From: Paenalicyclobacillus ferrooxydans
GTDB taxonomy: Bacteria; Bacillota; Bacilli; Alicyclobacillales; Alicyclobacillaceae
Assembly (NCBI RefSeq): GCF_001399675.1
Contig: NZ_LJCO01000042.1
Location: 80,056-144,055 of the forward strand
Length of the DNA: 64,000 nt
Direction of reading: 5' to 3'
Of this stretch, positions 35,511 through 44,783 are shown piece by piece (within the stretch, counting starts at the first letter, position 1; the number at the start of each line of letters is the position of its first letter). A model generated the notes under the pieces. That model worked only from the letters and a program-made list of their open reading frames with translations. It was not told the origin of the DNA and did no database searches. The position numbers were made by a program, and so were the translations under genes.

Positions 35511-37445
35511 TTAGTTCCCACTCTTGAAGTCTTGCGCCAAAGCATACACATTTGGCGTTCCGAGTCCAGTGGCTGGGTTATACACAGTGCCTTTAGTGCC
35601 CGTGTAGTATTCGTTGTCATTGTTTGGTCCGGTTGCATTGAGCGGCGTGAATGGTGAATGGCTGCTCGTGGCAAAGTGGTAGATCTGCGGGTTCCAGAAG
35701 CCAACCCGACCACCTGCATATTCGTTGATAAGCGCCGTGATGCCGTTCAACTGCGGAGCAACGAAGCTGGTACCGCCGTATTGCGCCCAGTCTTGCGACG
35801 GAGACGAACCATACAGGTTCGAGTAGACTGCGTAACCTGTCTGCGGATCGGCATCCATCGAGAGGTCAGGCAGTGCTCGGCCTGAGCCTTGTCCCTGTAC
35901 AATCTCAGGGTTCGGATGGAAGGTCCAGGATGTGTTGTTCTGAGTCGGTGTCAGCCACTGAACAGCGGTGAAACGATTCACACCAGGGACGCCTTGTTGA
36001 TACCACGGTGTTGCGTAAACCGTGCTGTATCCCCCGCCGCCTCCGCTGATGAAGGACTCTGCAGCGGTCGCCTCATTGACACCATATGCTGCCTCCAGGA
36101 TCGGCCAGAGGTAATCCCATCCCCATGCGCGTTCAGCTGGCACCGTGACAGTCCCAAGCGATCCGTAGTTCTGCGTCCCAGCGAGCGTTGTCCCGCCAGC
36201 TGCCGTGATGTACGGGCTGTCTGCAGGTGAGTCGACCGACAGGTCTGTCGTGCCAAGGTCGCGTGATGCCGTGTAGGCACCGGAATCGCCAGCTGAAGCG
36301 AACATCGAGATGCCCTGAGCTGCAGCTTCTTGTGCGATCTCGTTAAACACCTGCGAGTAATTGACACTCTCTTGGCCGGTTGAAATAGAGTAGTTGACCG
36401 CGTCTTCGCTCTCGCCCCAACTGGCCGAAATAGAGCCGGCAACGTTCTGGTTTACTGCCGTGAAGAACGCGTCTGCAAATCCGTAGTCGGTGTTTGGAGC
36501 CTGGTAGACTTGTATGTTTGCGTCGGGTGCAATCGCACCGGACTGCTCTACATCAAGAGCCGTCTCATCTGATCCTGCACTCAAGCTCGGGGCACCGGGG
36601 CCCCCGTCGACGTTGTTCACCGTGATCCGCTTCTGACTCACCTTTAGTCCGATGTTCTTCCAGTAGTCGTACGCATCGGGTGTGTTCAATGCCGCCAATG
36701 TGACAATACCAATCGTCTGCCCTTGGCCGAGGTCACCCTGTTGAATCAGTGGCTTGACATTGTAGTGGCTTTCGAGATTAGACGGTAACAGTCCGTACTG
36801 TTCTGCGGATGATTTGCTTGCAGAGGTCGTTGGCTGCACCGCTGGCTTGGCGATGTTCGATGCAAAGTTGCCGTAGTTCGTCAGCCCGAGCACAGCCAAG
36901 ACGGGACCAGCCACGGCACTTGGCATCTTCGGTGCCTGAGCACCGTGGAATTTCTTGCCCTTGTAATCCATGTTCTGCAGAACAACGCCGAATGCGCTGT
37001 CAAACTGACCCGCTGTCCCCGTCGCTGTGATATTCAGGTTGTCTTGATATACAGATGTCTTGATACCGTATTGCGCCAGGTAGGACGTAATTGCGCTGAT
37101 GACCGCGGGTGATTGGCCATACTTCTGCGCAAACTGACTGACGGAGAGATACTTTCTAAAGTTTGCCGATCCCGGTGTGGTCTGCCCCTGAATCAACTGC
37201 TGTAATTGGCTCTCATTTTGTGTGCGCAGAACGATGCTGACAGTTACCGGTGTATCTGCAGGCGTGTTGCCAAAGACCTGTGCCTGTTGTAGCACCTGTG
37301 AGCCTACACCCTGTGGAACCTCCACAGATGATGACGATGAAGCAGCCATGGCAGGCGACGCGATCGCCAAAAATGGCACTCCCGACAGCGCAACCACCGC
37401 TAACGCTTTCGTCCAGTGCCTGCTCCCTGATTTACTCTTTTTCAT
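35511..37445 (-). CDS. sedolisin-family serine-carboxyl peptidase (kumamolisin type)
   Basis: The 644-residue preproprotein has a signal peptide (cleavage near AMAAS), a pro-kumamolisin activation domain (about 45-195; SANFRKYLSVSQFAQKYG) and a catalytic domain (about 225-640). The catalytic Glu and Asp are in SDETALDVEQSGAIAPDA, the oxyanion Asp in ASAGDSGAY and the nucleophile Ser in GGTSFVAP. A C-terminal calcium site is suggested by NPATGLGTPN. Sedolisins are secreted acid-active endopeptidases found in Alicyclobacillus and other acidophiles. The start is ATG 37445 with GGGGGTGTCAGG upstream, and the gene is monocistronic with its own terminator. Confidence 0.95.
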   Translation of the reverse strand: MKKSKSGSRHWTKALAVVALSGVPFLAIASPAMAASSSSSVEVPQGVGSQVLQQAQVFGNTPADTPVTVSIVLRTQNESQLQQLIQGQTTPGSANFRKYLSVSQFAQKYGQSPAVISAITSYLAQYGIKTSVYQDNLNITATGTAGQFDSAFGVVLQNMDYKGKKFHGAQAPKMPSAVAGPVLAVLGLTNYGNFASNIAKPAVQPTTSASKSSAEQYGLLPSNLESHYNVKPLIQQGDLGQGQTIGIVTLAALNTPDAYDYWKNIGLKVSQKRITVNNVDGGPGAPSLSAGSDETALDVEQSGAIAPDANIQVYQAPNTDYGFADAFFTAVNQNVAGSISASWGESEDAVNYSISTGQESVNYSQVFNEIAQEAAAQGISMFASAGDSGAYTASRDLGTTDLSVDSPADSPYITAAGGTTLAGTQNYGSLGTVTVPAERAWGWDYLWPILEAAYGVNEATAAESFISGGGGGYSTVYATPWYQQGVPGVNRFTAVQWLTPTQNNTSWTFHPNPEIVQGQGSGRALPDLSMDADPQTGYAVYSNLYGSSPSQDWAQYGGTSFVAPQLNGITALINEYAGGRVGFWNPQIYHFATSSHSPFTPLNATGPNNDNEYYTGTKGTVYNPATGLGTPNVYALAQDFKSGN

Positions 37446-37960
37446 CCTGACACCCCCAGATGTTATGTAAATATTGTCCTAACGTTATATATCTTCAATA
37501 ATAAATCGCAGAATCCTACCAAGATTAATATTTATTGAAATACTGCGCCGAAGTCTTGTAGCCCATCAATGGCAGGCTTCCGCTGCGTAACAGTTACGAT
37601 GGCTCGAAAACGGCAGCCAACCGTTACGCAACGGTTACGATGGCTCGAAAGGTGCTATGGGAATTGGGTCGTTAGAAAAACTCCCGTACCCGGGTTGGTT
37701 CATCGTGAGTCTGGAATAGGAGAACGCATCGTTGAAGCAGCATGTGAACCTGACTTTGGAGGAGCGCCGGTCGGCGCGACAAATACAATTCGGGGGTTAT
37801 CGAGCGAACGTTTAGACGCTTACCTTAAGAACGTGAGAGGTCCAGGACCCCTTTCGGGGCCCACATGGAGTTGATTCAATGGGGGTCAGTATGTATGAGG
37901 TATTGAGGTATTGAGTTGCATACTTTATTGGCGCCGATGATGACGCAGCATTGTAATGTG
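37446..37960. other. 515-base gap with AT-rich promoter region and CGTTACG repeats
   Basis: The first 120 bases are AT-rich and should hold the sedolisin promoter. At 37583-37650 the block GTTACGATGGCTCGAAA occurs twice, with inverted CGTTACGCAACGGTTACG between. An open frame of 101 codons (37569-37874) begins in these repeats with no ribosome site; I treat it as spurious or a remnant. Confidence 0.45.
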
Positions 37961-38419
37961 CTACTGCGTCTGTGCACCTACCAAGTTTTTATACCAAGGC
38001 AGAAACTGCTTGGCCACGTTTTTGCGGATCTTCTCCTCGTCGAACGGACCCGAGTACACTGGTTTGTCATCTGTCCATTCTCCCCAGTTCCCCATCGTTC
38101 CATGGAGCTCTTCCCATTTTCCGTCGGTGACATTCACTGTAACCTTGTTCTGCGCACAGGTGGCCGACACTGCGAATTCCGTGGAATCGGCAGACGAAGC
38201 ATGAAGGATAAACCCTGTGCTGCCATCGGATGGATGTACTACACGCAGGTTTTCATCTCCTCTGACACATTCACGTGCGATTTCGTCCAAGAGCAGTTGG
38301 ACGGTTCTCTCCAGTTCATCGGTTTCTTGCTGATTCATATGTTGAAATGCTTGCTTTGTCATTGCTTCGGATTCTGCAGACTTCCGAACTCTCTCCATCT
38401 CATGTTGAAACTCATTCAT
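37961..38419 (-). CDS. hypothetical cytoplasmic protein
   Basis: The 152-residue acidic protein starts at ATG 38419 behind GAGGTG. The N-terminal 60 residues are helical and charged (MERVRKSAESEAMTKQAF, ETDELERTVQLLLDEIA); the C-terminal part looks beta-rich with several Trp (WEELHGTMGNWGEW). There is no signal peptide or membrane helix and no family is recognised. It looks real by composition and ribosome site. Confidence 0.65.
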   Translation of the reverse strand: MNEFQHEMERVRKSAESEAMTKQAFQHMNQQETDELERTVQLLLDEIARECVRGDENLRVVHPSDGSTGFILHASSADSTEFAVSATCAQNKVTVNVTDGKWEELHGTMGNWGEWTDDKPVYSGPFDEEKIRKNVAKQFLPWYKNLVGAQTQ

Positions 38420-38614
38420 ATCTTAGGCACCTCGTTTACGCGTGGTCATTGTTTATGCATCTTCATTGTTTATTTACAATACCCAGATTGATCCAAGGCA
38501 TACACCGAAGCACTGGATCTATCGTGAAATCATCAGATCAATTGGGCAGTAATTGTCGAAGCATCAGTAATAATCAGAGATCGTCCTTCATGCGATCACC
38601 CCGTAGCATGCCCT

Positions 38615-38700
38615 CATGACTAACCTTCATGACTAACCTTCATGACTAACCTTCATGACTAACCCTCATCAACAATCCTCATCAAGAATCCTCATATAGA
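38615..38700. repeat. 13-bp tandem repeats
   Basis: CATGACTAACCTT occurs four times (38615, 38628, 38641, 38654), followed in the same 13-base rhythm by diverged units CTCATCAACAATC and CTCATCAAGAATC. It lies about 115 bases upstream of the esterase start, in a 390-base intergenic region with no gene. Confidence 0.9.
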
Positions 38701-38813
38701 GCCTGCGGTCATCATGAACAGCGTGATAGTCTGTTCTTTATAGTTTAATTTACAGATATATTTGATATATAAAATCTTTCAAAATGCGGTCATCAGATTT
38801 GGAGGTGGTTGAA

Positions 38814-39917
38814 TTGGATAATAAAGTACATCCAGATTTGCAGCCAATGTTTGCTCAGATTCCCGTGATTGATTTTACAGACCTAGAAACGATCCGAAGT
38901 CCGAGTATTCTCCCCCCGGCCGAGAGGGTAGCAGGTGTCGTGATATCGGATCGGGAGATTCCAGGTCCGGACGGCGCGCCCACCGTATGGATACGAGTCT
39001 ATGAACCAGTCGGGAAGGAAGCTGACATCCCCGCGGTCTTATGGATCCACGGCGGCGGCTACATCCTTGGCACGCATGAACAGGACGATGGGCTTTGCCA
39101 GCGTTTTGTCGATGAGGGAAAGTGTCTAGTTGCATCGGTCAACTATCGGTTGGCCCCCGAGCACCCATTCCCGGCTGCAATTGAAGACTGCTATGCGGCA
39201 CTGAAGTGGCTGGCAGATTCCGCTGAGGAGCTTGGTGTGGATAGGAATCGGATCGCCATCGCGGGAGCGAGTGCAGGCGGCGGGCTGACGGCCGCACTCG
39301 CCTTATTAGCACGCGACAGGGGTGGGCCGTCCATCTGCTTCCAGATGCCGCTTTACCCGATGCTTGACGACCGAAATGTGACGCCCTCGAGCCATGAGAT
39401 TAGGGACGAACGGGTGTGGAACCGGCAGACAAACATCGCTGCATGGCAGATGTACTTAACCGGTTCGGTGAGCGGTGACGGTCGCGGCAGTATGGACGGC
39501 AGTGCAGGTGATGCAGCGGATGCAGGTGGCGGTGCAGGCGCGAGCAGCAGCACGGATGTTGGTGCAAGGGGTGCGCTCGTGACTGGTCGGCTGGACGTGG
39601 GCTCAGATACCGGGTCGGCAGCAGTATCCCCATATGCAGCACCAACGCGGGCTGAGGACCTGTCAGGCTTGCCGCCCTGCTACACGTGTGTGGGCGGCGC
39701 AGACGTGTTCCGCGATGAGACCATCGAGTACGTAACTCGGTTGCAACAGGCTGGCGTACCGGTCGAGTTTCATATCTACCCGGGCGGCTTCCACGGCTTT
39801 GAGCTATTCGTACCGGATGCGCCGATCAGCCAACGGGCAGTCAACGAGTATGTAGGTGCATTGGTGCGGGGACTTCAGCCGGTGAATGCGAACCTGCGGT
39901 GGACACCCTCACCTTAA
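38814..39917 (+). CDS. HSL-family alpha/beta-hydrolase esterase with a Gly/Ala/Ser-rich insert
   Basis: I choose the TTG at 38814 (MDNKVHPDLQPMF), 5 bases after GGAGGTGG; the frame opens ten codons earlier at ATG 38784. The 367-residue protein has the HSL oxyanion motif HGGGYILG, nucleophile Ser in GASAGGG, Asp in GADVFRDE and His in GGFHGF, as in EST2-type carboxylesterases. An insert of about 55 residues rich in Gly, Ala, Ser and Asp (after AAWQMYLTGS) sits before VSPYAAPTRAEDL; ordinary family members lack it. A decayed copy of its C-terminal region lies at 46.1 kb. Confidence 0.92.
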   Translation: MDNKVHPDLQPMFAQIPVIDFTDLETIRSPSILPPAERVAGVVISDREIPGPDGAPTVWIRVYEPVGKEADIPAVLWIHGGGYILGTHEQDDGLCQRFVDEGKCLVASVNYRLAPEHPFPAAIEDCYAALKWLADSAEELGVDRNRIAIAGASAGGGLTAALALLARDRGGPSICFQMPLYPMLDDRNVTPSSHEIRDERVWNRQTNIAAWQMYLTGSVSGDGRGSMDGSAGDAADAGGGAGASSSTDVGARGALVTGRLDVGSDTGSAAVSPYAAPTRAEDLSGLPPCYTCVGGADVFRDETIEYVTRLQQAGVPVEFHIYPGGFHGFELFVPDAPISQRAVNEYVGALVRGLQPVNANLRWTPSP

Positions 39918-40012
39918 GCTAATAGCTGTCGGTACTTTCGCCATTCTGGAATTTCACCATTCTGGACTTTCACCATATTGATATCGCCCATTGCCGAGCG
40001 CATCACGCCAAA

Positions 40013-40041
40013 CAGGCCCACGGAGGGATTCCGTGGGCCTG
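40013..40041. terminator. hairpin between convergent esterase and symporter genes
   Basis: CAGGCCCACGGA and TCCGTGGGCCTG form a perfect 12-bp stem with a 5-base loop. It is placed between two convergent genes, so it probably ends both transcripts. Just upstream, TTTCACCATTCTGGA occurs as a short direct repeat. Confidence 0.7.
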
Positions 40042-40131
40042 CGCTCGTTCAACGTCTATGTCACATGATTGTTTTTGTACTCTCTGCTGTTCCCGTCGCT
40101 GTGAAACTCAGGTTGTCCTGTCAAACCGTCA

Positions 40132-41571
40132 TCAGGACTGTGCCGCGCTCGTGACCTGATTCCGCGATACGTCACGCGTAGCTGCGGAGACAACCAAAAC
40201 CACAATGAAGTTCACGAGGAGTGCCCAGAAACCTGAGTTGAGGCCGAACACCAGCGATTGTTTGGTCATGGTAAAGTACACGACCATGGCCACGCCGACC
40301 AGAATTCCGGCAAACGCACCCGGTTTGCTGACTGCGCGGCGTGCAAAAATACTCAGCAACAGGGTCGGGAAAAACTGTGAAACAAAGTTGTAACCCATGA
40401 GCAGCAAGGCGACAATCGCAGCATTACTGTGAATGGAGAACAAGAACGTAACTGCCGCCACGACCCAAACCATCACACGCGCCACAACCTGCACCTGTTT
40501 TGGTGAGGCATTGCCCACGATGGGACGATAGATGTTTTCTGCAATTAAGGTGCCGGCAGCCATCAACATTAAGGAACCCGGGACAATGGCCGTCAACACG
40601 CCAGCACCGCCGATGATCCCTACGAACCAACCTGGGAACACCTTTTGAACCGCGACGAGCAGTGCCAGGTTTGTATTTTTTAAGCCTGGTGTAATCAAGA
40701 TTGCTGCGAATCCTGCAAAGAAGACAAACAGCAGAATCAGTTGATAGAGTGGAAGGAAGATTGCATTCTTCCGGAAAACACGTTCATGTTTGGCTGTGTA
40801 GACTGCACCAAAGGCGTGTGGCCACATATAAAACCCGAGGCCTGTCAGGGCGACCGTAGAGATAAACCACGGAACTCCCATTCCCTTGGCACCAAGCGTC
40901 AAGAAACCTGGCTTTTCAGCGTTGATTTTTGTAAACATGGCGTGAAATCCACCCACATGCATCGGCAAAGCAATACCAATGATAATCACAACCGTGAGAA
41001 TGGTAATGTCTTTGAGTACAGCTGTCCATGCTGTTCCGTGAATGCCGCTCAAGGTGACATAGAATGCCAGGACAATCATCGCGATCCCAATCGCAACCGA
41101 CTGATGGATAGCCCCGTAGGATGCGGTTTCCACTATCAAACCAAGGCCTGTCATTTGTGACTGCAAATATGGAACGATAGCCACGACGCCAACGACGGCA
41201 ACGAGAATGCCAAGCCATTTGCTGTCAAACTTCTTATTAAAAAAGTCCGGTTGAGAAATGAGATTGTGTTCCTTGGCGTATCTCCAGACGGGTGGGAGCA
41301 AGAAATAAGACAAGAGGTAGGCCACAGCCCCATACGCAAGAATGTACGCGGTCGGACCACCCGTTCCATACGCCCAGCCGCTGCCGCCTAGGAAAGTGAA
41401 GGTGGTATAGATTTCGCCGGCGAGCAGCAAGAACACGAACAAAACACCAAATCCACGTCCGCCGACACTCCACTGTTCCAGGCTCATCTTTTTCCGTCGG
41501 TGAGACAGCACGGCCAATATCAGTGCAATGACGATGGTGCCAAATATGATAACAATCGGCGCTGTATGCAT
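40132..41571 (-). CDS. sodium/solute symporter (SSS family)
   Basis: The 479-residue protein starts at ATG 41571 (MHTAPIV), 8-9 bases after GAGGGGAAG. It has about 13 membrane helices. The SSS pattern includes EQWSVGGRGFG near the N terminus, GTAWTAVLKDITI and the conserved MLMAAGTLIAENIYRPI. It directly follows a DUF3311 gene, a pairing known in Bacillales. It is downstream of an M20 amidohydrolase on the same strand, suggesting import of an N-acyl amino acid, peptide or related compound. Confidence 0.92.
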   Translation of the reverse strand: MHTAPIVIIFGTIVIALILAVLSHRRKKMSLEQWSVGGRGFGVLFVFLLLAGEIYTTFTFLGGSGWAYGTGGPTAYILAYGAVAYLLSYFLLPPVWRYAKEHNLISQPDFFNKKFDSKWLGILVAVVGVVAIVPYLQSQMTGLGLIVETASYGAIHQSVAIGIAMIVLAFYVTLSGIHGTAWTAVLKDITILTVVIIIGIALPMHVGGFHAMFTKINAEKPGFLTLGAKGMGVPWFISTVALTGLGFYMWPHAFGAVYTAKHERVFRKNAIFLPLYQLILLFVFFAGFAAILITPGLKNTNLALLVAVQKVFPGWFVGIIGGAGVLTAIVPGSLMLMAAGTLIAENIYRPIVGNASPKQVQVVARVMVWVVAAVTFLFSIHSNAAIVALLLMGYNFVSQFFPTLLLSIFARRAVSKPGAFAGILVGVAMVVYFTMTKQSLVFGLNSGFWALLVNFIVVLVVSAATRDVSRNQVTSAAQS

Positions 41572-41575
41572 GGGT

Positions 41576-41767
41576 TCACTTCCCCTCTTTGTTGGTTGGA
41601 TCAAACTTATAAACGATAGCCATGCAGACGGAAGTCACAACGATACATAAGACCATGTAGAAAAAGAGAAATGGCATGCCAAGTACAATCGGTGTTGCGT
41701 GATTTGCAAAGGCCACGCCAACGAAAATGAACAACAGGGGAACGAGTGTCAACCAGCGGATCGCCAT
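41576..41767 (-). CDS. DUF3311 small membrane protein
   Basis: The 63-residue protein has two membrane helices and starts at ATG 41767 behind AAAGGGGG. It matches DUF3311 (LTLVPLLFIFVGVAFAN, PIVLGMPFLFFYMV). DUF3311 genes usually precede SSS symporters and probably encode an accessory subunit; here the gap to the symporter is 4 bases. Confidence 0.88.
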   Translation of the reverse strand: MAIRWLTLVPLLFIFVGVAFANHATPIVLGMPFLFFYMVLCIVVTSVCMAIVYKFDPTNKEGK

Positions 41768-41832
41768 ATCAGGCAACCCCCTTTCCATTTGATATGCGTA
41801 TCGTTTACTCTCGCATTTGCGATACCTATCAT

Positions 41833-43017
41833 TTACGCTCCCATCGTTTTCAGAACGATGTTCACGAATGACTCGACGCCGATTGGCAGTGCATCTTCAT
41901 CGATGGTGAATTTGGGGTGATGATGTGGATACACGATGCCTTTGTCCGCGTTACCGGCACCCACGTAGAAAAAGCTCCCTGGGATCACTTGTTGATATGC
42001 GGAGAAGTCTTCCCCGCCCATCTGCTGCTCTCCCTCGACCACAACATCCTCACCAAAGGTTTCAACGAGTGCTGTGCGCACCTTCTCGGTGACCGCCGCA
42101 TCATTGATGACGGCTGCGTACCCCTTCTCATAGCTGAACTCATAAGACGCGCCGTGGGCCTCCGTGACTCCTTTGATGATCCGCTCCATATGCATCGGCA
42201 CTTCATTTCGCAGCTCGGGTTTGAAAGACCGAACGGTTCCGGCCATCTCCACCTTCTCCGGGATGATGTTGTGTGCGGTTCCAGCGTGGAACTGAGTAAT
42301 GGACAGCACCAGCGGATCGAGCGGATCAAAATTCCGTGAGACAATGTGTTGCAGGTTGGTGACGACTTGGGCGGCGATCACGACGGGATCGATGGTGAAA
42401 TGCGGCTGTGCCGCATGGCCGCCCTTCCCTTGGATGCTGATATGAAACGCGTCGGATGCAGCCATAAACGGGCCGGGGCGCACGGCGATTTTTCCAATCT
42501 CAAGCGGAGACCAAAGGTGAATTCCGATGACCGCCTCAACACCTTCTAACACACCTGCATCGACCATCTGCTGTGCACCGCCAGGAAACAGTTCCTCCGC
42601 ATGCTGGAAGATAAACCGGACTTCCCCGTGAATTTGGTCTTTGAGTTGAGTGAGAATCTTGGCCGTACCAAGCAGCATCGCGGTATGGCCATCATGTCCG
42701 CACGCGTGCATCTTGCCAGGCGTCTTGGATGTGAATTCGAATGCGTTTTCTTCGTTGATCGGCAGCGCGTCCATATCCGCGCGGATGCCAAGGACTGGAC
42801 CTAGATGGCTCCCTTTCAACTTTGCGAGCACACTGGTTTTGGTTGGCCGTGTCACTTCCAGTCCGTCAAATGTCATCAGCGTGTCATAGACAAACTGGGA
42901 TGTTTCTGCCTCTTCAAACGACAATTCGGGGTTCTCATGCAGATGACGACGCCATTTCACGACGTCTTCTTGCACAGCTGCGACATATGATTTCATATCT
43001 GAGAGGTTGATGGACAT
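41833..43017 (-). CDS. M20 family amidohydrolase (N-acyl-amino-acid/IAA-amino-acid hydrolase type)
   Basis: The 394-residue protein starts at ATG 43017 behind AAAGGAGACG. Catalytic/metal motifs include RRHLHENPELSFEE, RADMDALP, MHACGHDGHTAMLLG, QHAEE and GGEDFSAY. These bind two metal ions in a cytoplasmic hydrolase that removes acyl groups from amino acids. With the downstream symporter pair it forms an import-and-hydrolyse operon. Confidence 0.93.
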   Translation of the reverse strand: MSINLSDMKSYVAAVQEDVVKWRRHLHENPELSFEEAETSQFVYDTLMTFDGLEVTRPTKTSVLAKLKGSHLGPVLGIRADMDALPINEENAFEFTSKTPGKMHACGHDGHTAMLLGTAKILTQLKDQIHGEVRFIFQHAEELFPGGAQQMVDAGVLEGVEAVIGIHLWSPLEIGKIAVRPGPFMAASDAFHISIQGKGGHAAQPHFTIDPVVIAAQVVTNLQHIVSRNFDPLDPLVLSITQFHAGTAHNIIPEKVEMAGTVRSFKPELRNEVPMHMERIIKGVTEAHGASYEFSYEKGYAAVINDAAVTEKVRTALVETFGEDVVVEGEQQMGGEDFSAYQQVIPGSFFYVGAGNADKGIVYPHHHPKFTIDEDALPIGVESFVNIVLKTMGA

Positions 43018-43027
43018 GATGCTCGTC

Positions 43028-43133
43028 TCCTTTACGTGATGACTTACCGGCTGAGGTGTTACGGCTTGCCGGCTGAGGTGTCATAGCTTGCCGTTTGGGA
43101 TGTTACGACTGACCGGTTGAGATGTCTGACGAC
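43028..43133. repeat. imperfect 25-bp repeats before the amidohydrolase gene
   Basis: Four related units contain ACCGGCTGAGGTGTTACG, TGCCGGCTGAGGTGTCATAG and diverged forms. They lie just upstream of the ribosome site. A second short repeat, GGTAATCAGAGGTGA, occurs near 43330 and 43364. Confidence 0.7.
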
Positions 43134-43403
43134 CTCACTTTTTGTCCGCTGCGGGAACGAAAAAGGGGGCACTCTCACACTTTCAATTTACGGTTCATTT
43201 TCGGCTCAGCGAGAATGCTCTTATAATAGCATCTATTGAAATTATTCGACAAGAGTTTTTATTTTTCCGATTCAAAAATACACGATGGTCAGAATCATCG
43301 ATGCAATCAGAGATGGAGTTAGAATGGTAATCAGAGGTGATGGGGACGTCTTGGAAATGGATCGGTAATCAGAGGTGAGCCAACTTGGTGCAGTTGGCTC
43401 TAT

Positions 43404-43434
43404 AAAACAAAACAGCCACCGGGCATGGTGGCTG
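43404..43434 (-). terminator. Rho-independent terminator of the regulator gene
   Basis: CAGCCACC and GGTGGCTG form an 8-bp stem with a 6-base loop. On the minus strand it is followed by TTTTGTTTT. It ends the 43489-44754 gene before the M20/symporter operon, so the latter has its own promoter in 43018-43400. Confidence 0.85.
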
Positions 43435-43488
43435 GACGAGGGTTACCTGAATTCTGAGTGGTTACCCGAACCTGCGGGTGATGATCAT

Positions 43489-44754
43489 CTACAGACAGAT
43501 GTCGTAGATTTTGCGCGGTCTTCCTCGCTGATACGCTGTCTCTTCTCCGACAATGGTCGCGAGTCCGTGTTCTTCAAGCCGCAGTAAAATTCGACGTGCA
43601 CTGCGCGGGAGGATGTTGAAATACTCTGCCAATTCATTCACCGTGATCCGCGTTGATTTACGCTTGGTCAGTACACTTGCAATTTTGGACAGTGTGAGTG
43701 CACTCAAAGGCACCTCACCGCTTAACTGTTGTAAATCCTCTCGGCCGTAGTCTAAAGGGAGCAGATCGTTCTGTTCTCCGAGTGGGGCCAGGATTGTGTT
43801 CGTCTCGAGAGCGGACGCCCAGTTCCCCGGGCCGTAAATTTGCGCCTGTTCCAGCGCCAACCGAGCCCTGTCTAGTGCCTCTCGAACGGTTGCCCCTACC
43901 CCCATACCTCCGCAGACGGAGTCATCTGCGAGCGCCGTGACCTTCGCAAACGGAGGACGTTGTGTAAAGCGACTTGTAATTTCGTCGATGACACCGCGGG
44001 TTGTGTAGACGGCCCACCGATTTGTGTGTACCTGTTGTGTCGTTCCATGCAAGTGACGAGCATATCGATGGATCGCTGCATCCAACACCTGTTCCGTTAC
44101 GTCTGATCCGGTTTGCGATCGGTGAATAAGCTGAACTGCAACCTGAGCATCACGCGATACCAAGAGATTTAACGTCTTGGCCATCGTCTCCAGCACCTGT
44201 CGCACTTCGCTCTTCGTCGGTGTGATGTGCATCGCCGGAATACCGAGTTGCTGCAGCTTCAACTGAGCGGATCGCAAACATGTGACAACGGCCTTCGTTT
44301 GTCCCTGTTCCCACAGCGCCTGATGGAACCGAACCAGCTCTTCGGAATGGATGACGCCGGTATAGTGCTTTAAGTGGAGCTTCGCATCGACACCTATCTC
44401 CGATAACAGCCCGTTCATGGTGTCGGGACTCAGGGTATCAAAGCTGAGATCGGAAATATGCAGCCCTTGTTCGTGGGATAGATACAAAAGCACCTTATAC
44501 AGGCCTTCACTGGAGTGCCTCGTATAAAAAATCGGGCGATCCACTTGAAGTTCCTTGGAAATCGAGAACGGTACCTGGCCGCTGCACAGCCAGGCATCGA
44601 CCTCCGACAGATAGGGCCTGATCCGATCCGCTATCTCGCTTTCTTCCCAATAAACCACGGGGATCACGGTGAATTCGCCGAATTCCCTGGCAACTTGCTC
44701 GATGACTGAAAGAGAATCATCTGCACCGAGGAGTCCTAAACGGATCTTCGCCAC
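43489..44754 (-). CDS. transcription regulator with C-terminal winged helix, family not recognised
   Basis: This 421-residue protein has an N-terminal alpha/beta region (about 1-210), a middle part resembling the degenerate nucleotide-cyclase-like domain of PucR-type proteins (VCGGMGVGATVREALDRARLALEQA, about 290-315) and a C-terminal winged helix (ALTLSKIASVLTKR, TVNELAEYFNILPRSARRILLRLEEHGLA) ending RGRPRKIYDI. It lies between two amidohydrolase genes on the same strand and ends at a strong terminator. It probably controls this amidohydrolase/transport cluster, perhaps sensing a hydrolysis product. Confidence 0.75.
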   Translation of the reverse strand: MAKIRLGLLGADDSLSVIEQVAREFGEFTVIPVVYWEESEIADRIRPYLSEVDAWLCSGQVPFSISKELQVDRPIFYTRHSSEGLYKVLLYLSHEQGLHISDLSFDTLSPDTMNGLLSEIGVDAKLHLKHYTGVIHSEELVRFHQALWEQGQTKAVVTCLRSAQLKLQQLGIPAMHITPTKSEVRQVLETMAKTLNLLVSRDAQVAVQLIHRSQTGSDVTEQVLDAAIHRYARHLHGTTQQVHTNRWAVYTTRGVIDEITSRFTQRPPFAKVTALADDSVCGGMGVGATVREALDRARLALEQAQIYGPGNWASALETNTILAPLGEQNDLLPLDYGREDLQQLSGEVPLSALTLSKIASVLTKRKSTRITVNELAEYFNILPRSARRILLRLEEHGLATIVGEETAYQRGRPRKIYDICL

Positions 44755-44783
44755 AGCTACTCCTCCGTTCTTTTCATTTCAGT

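Noticed and set aside
37569..37874. 101-residue plus-strand protein
   Set aside because: It begins inside GTTACG repeats without a ribosome site and shows no family features; kept only as a gap note.
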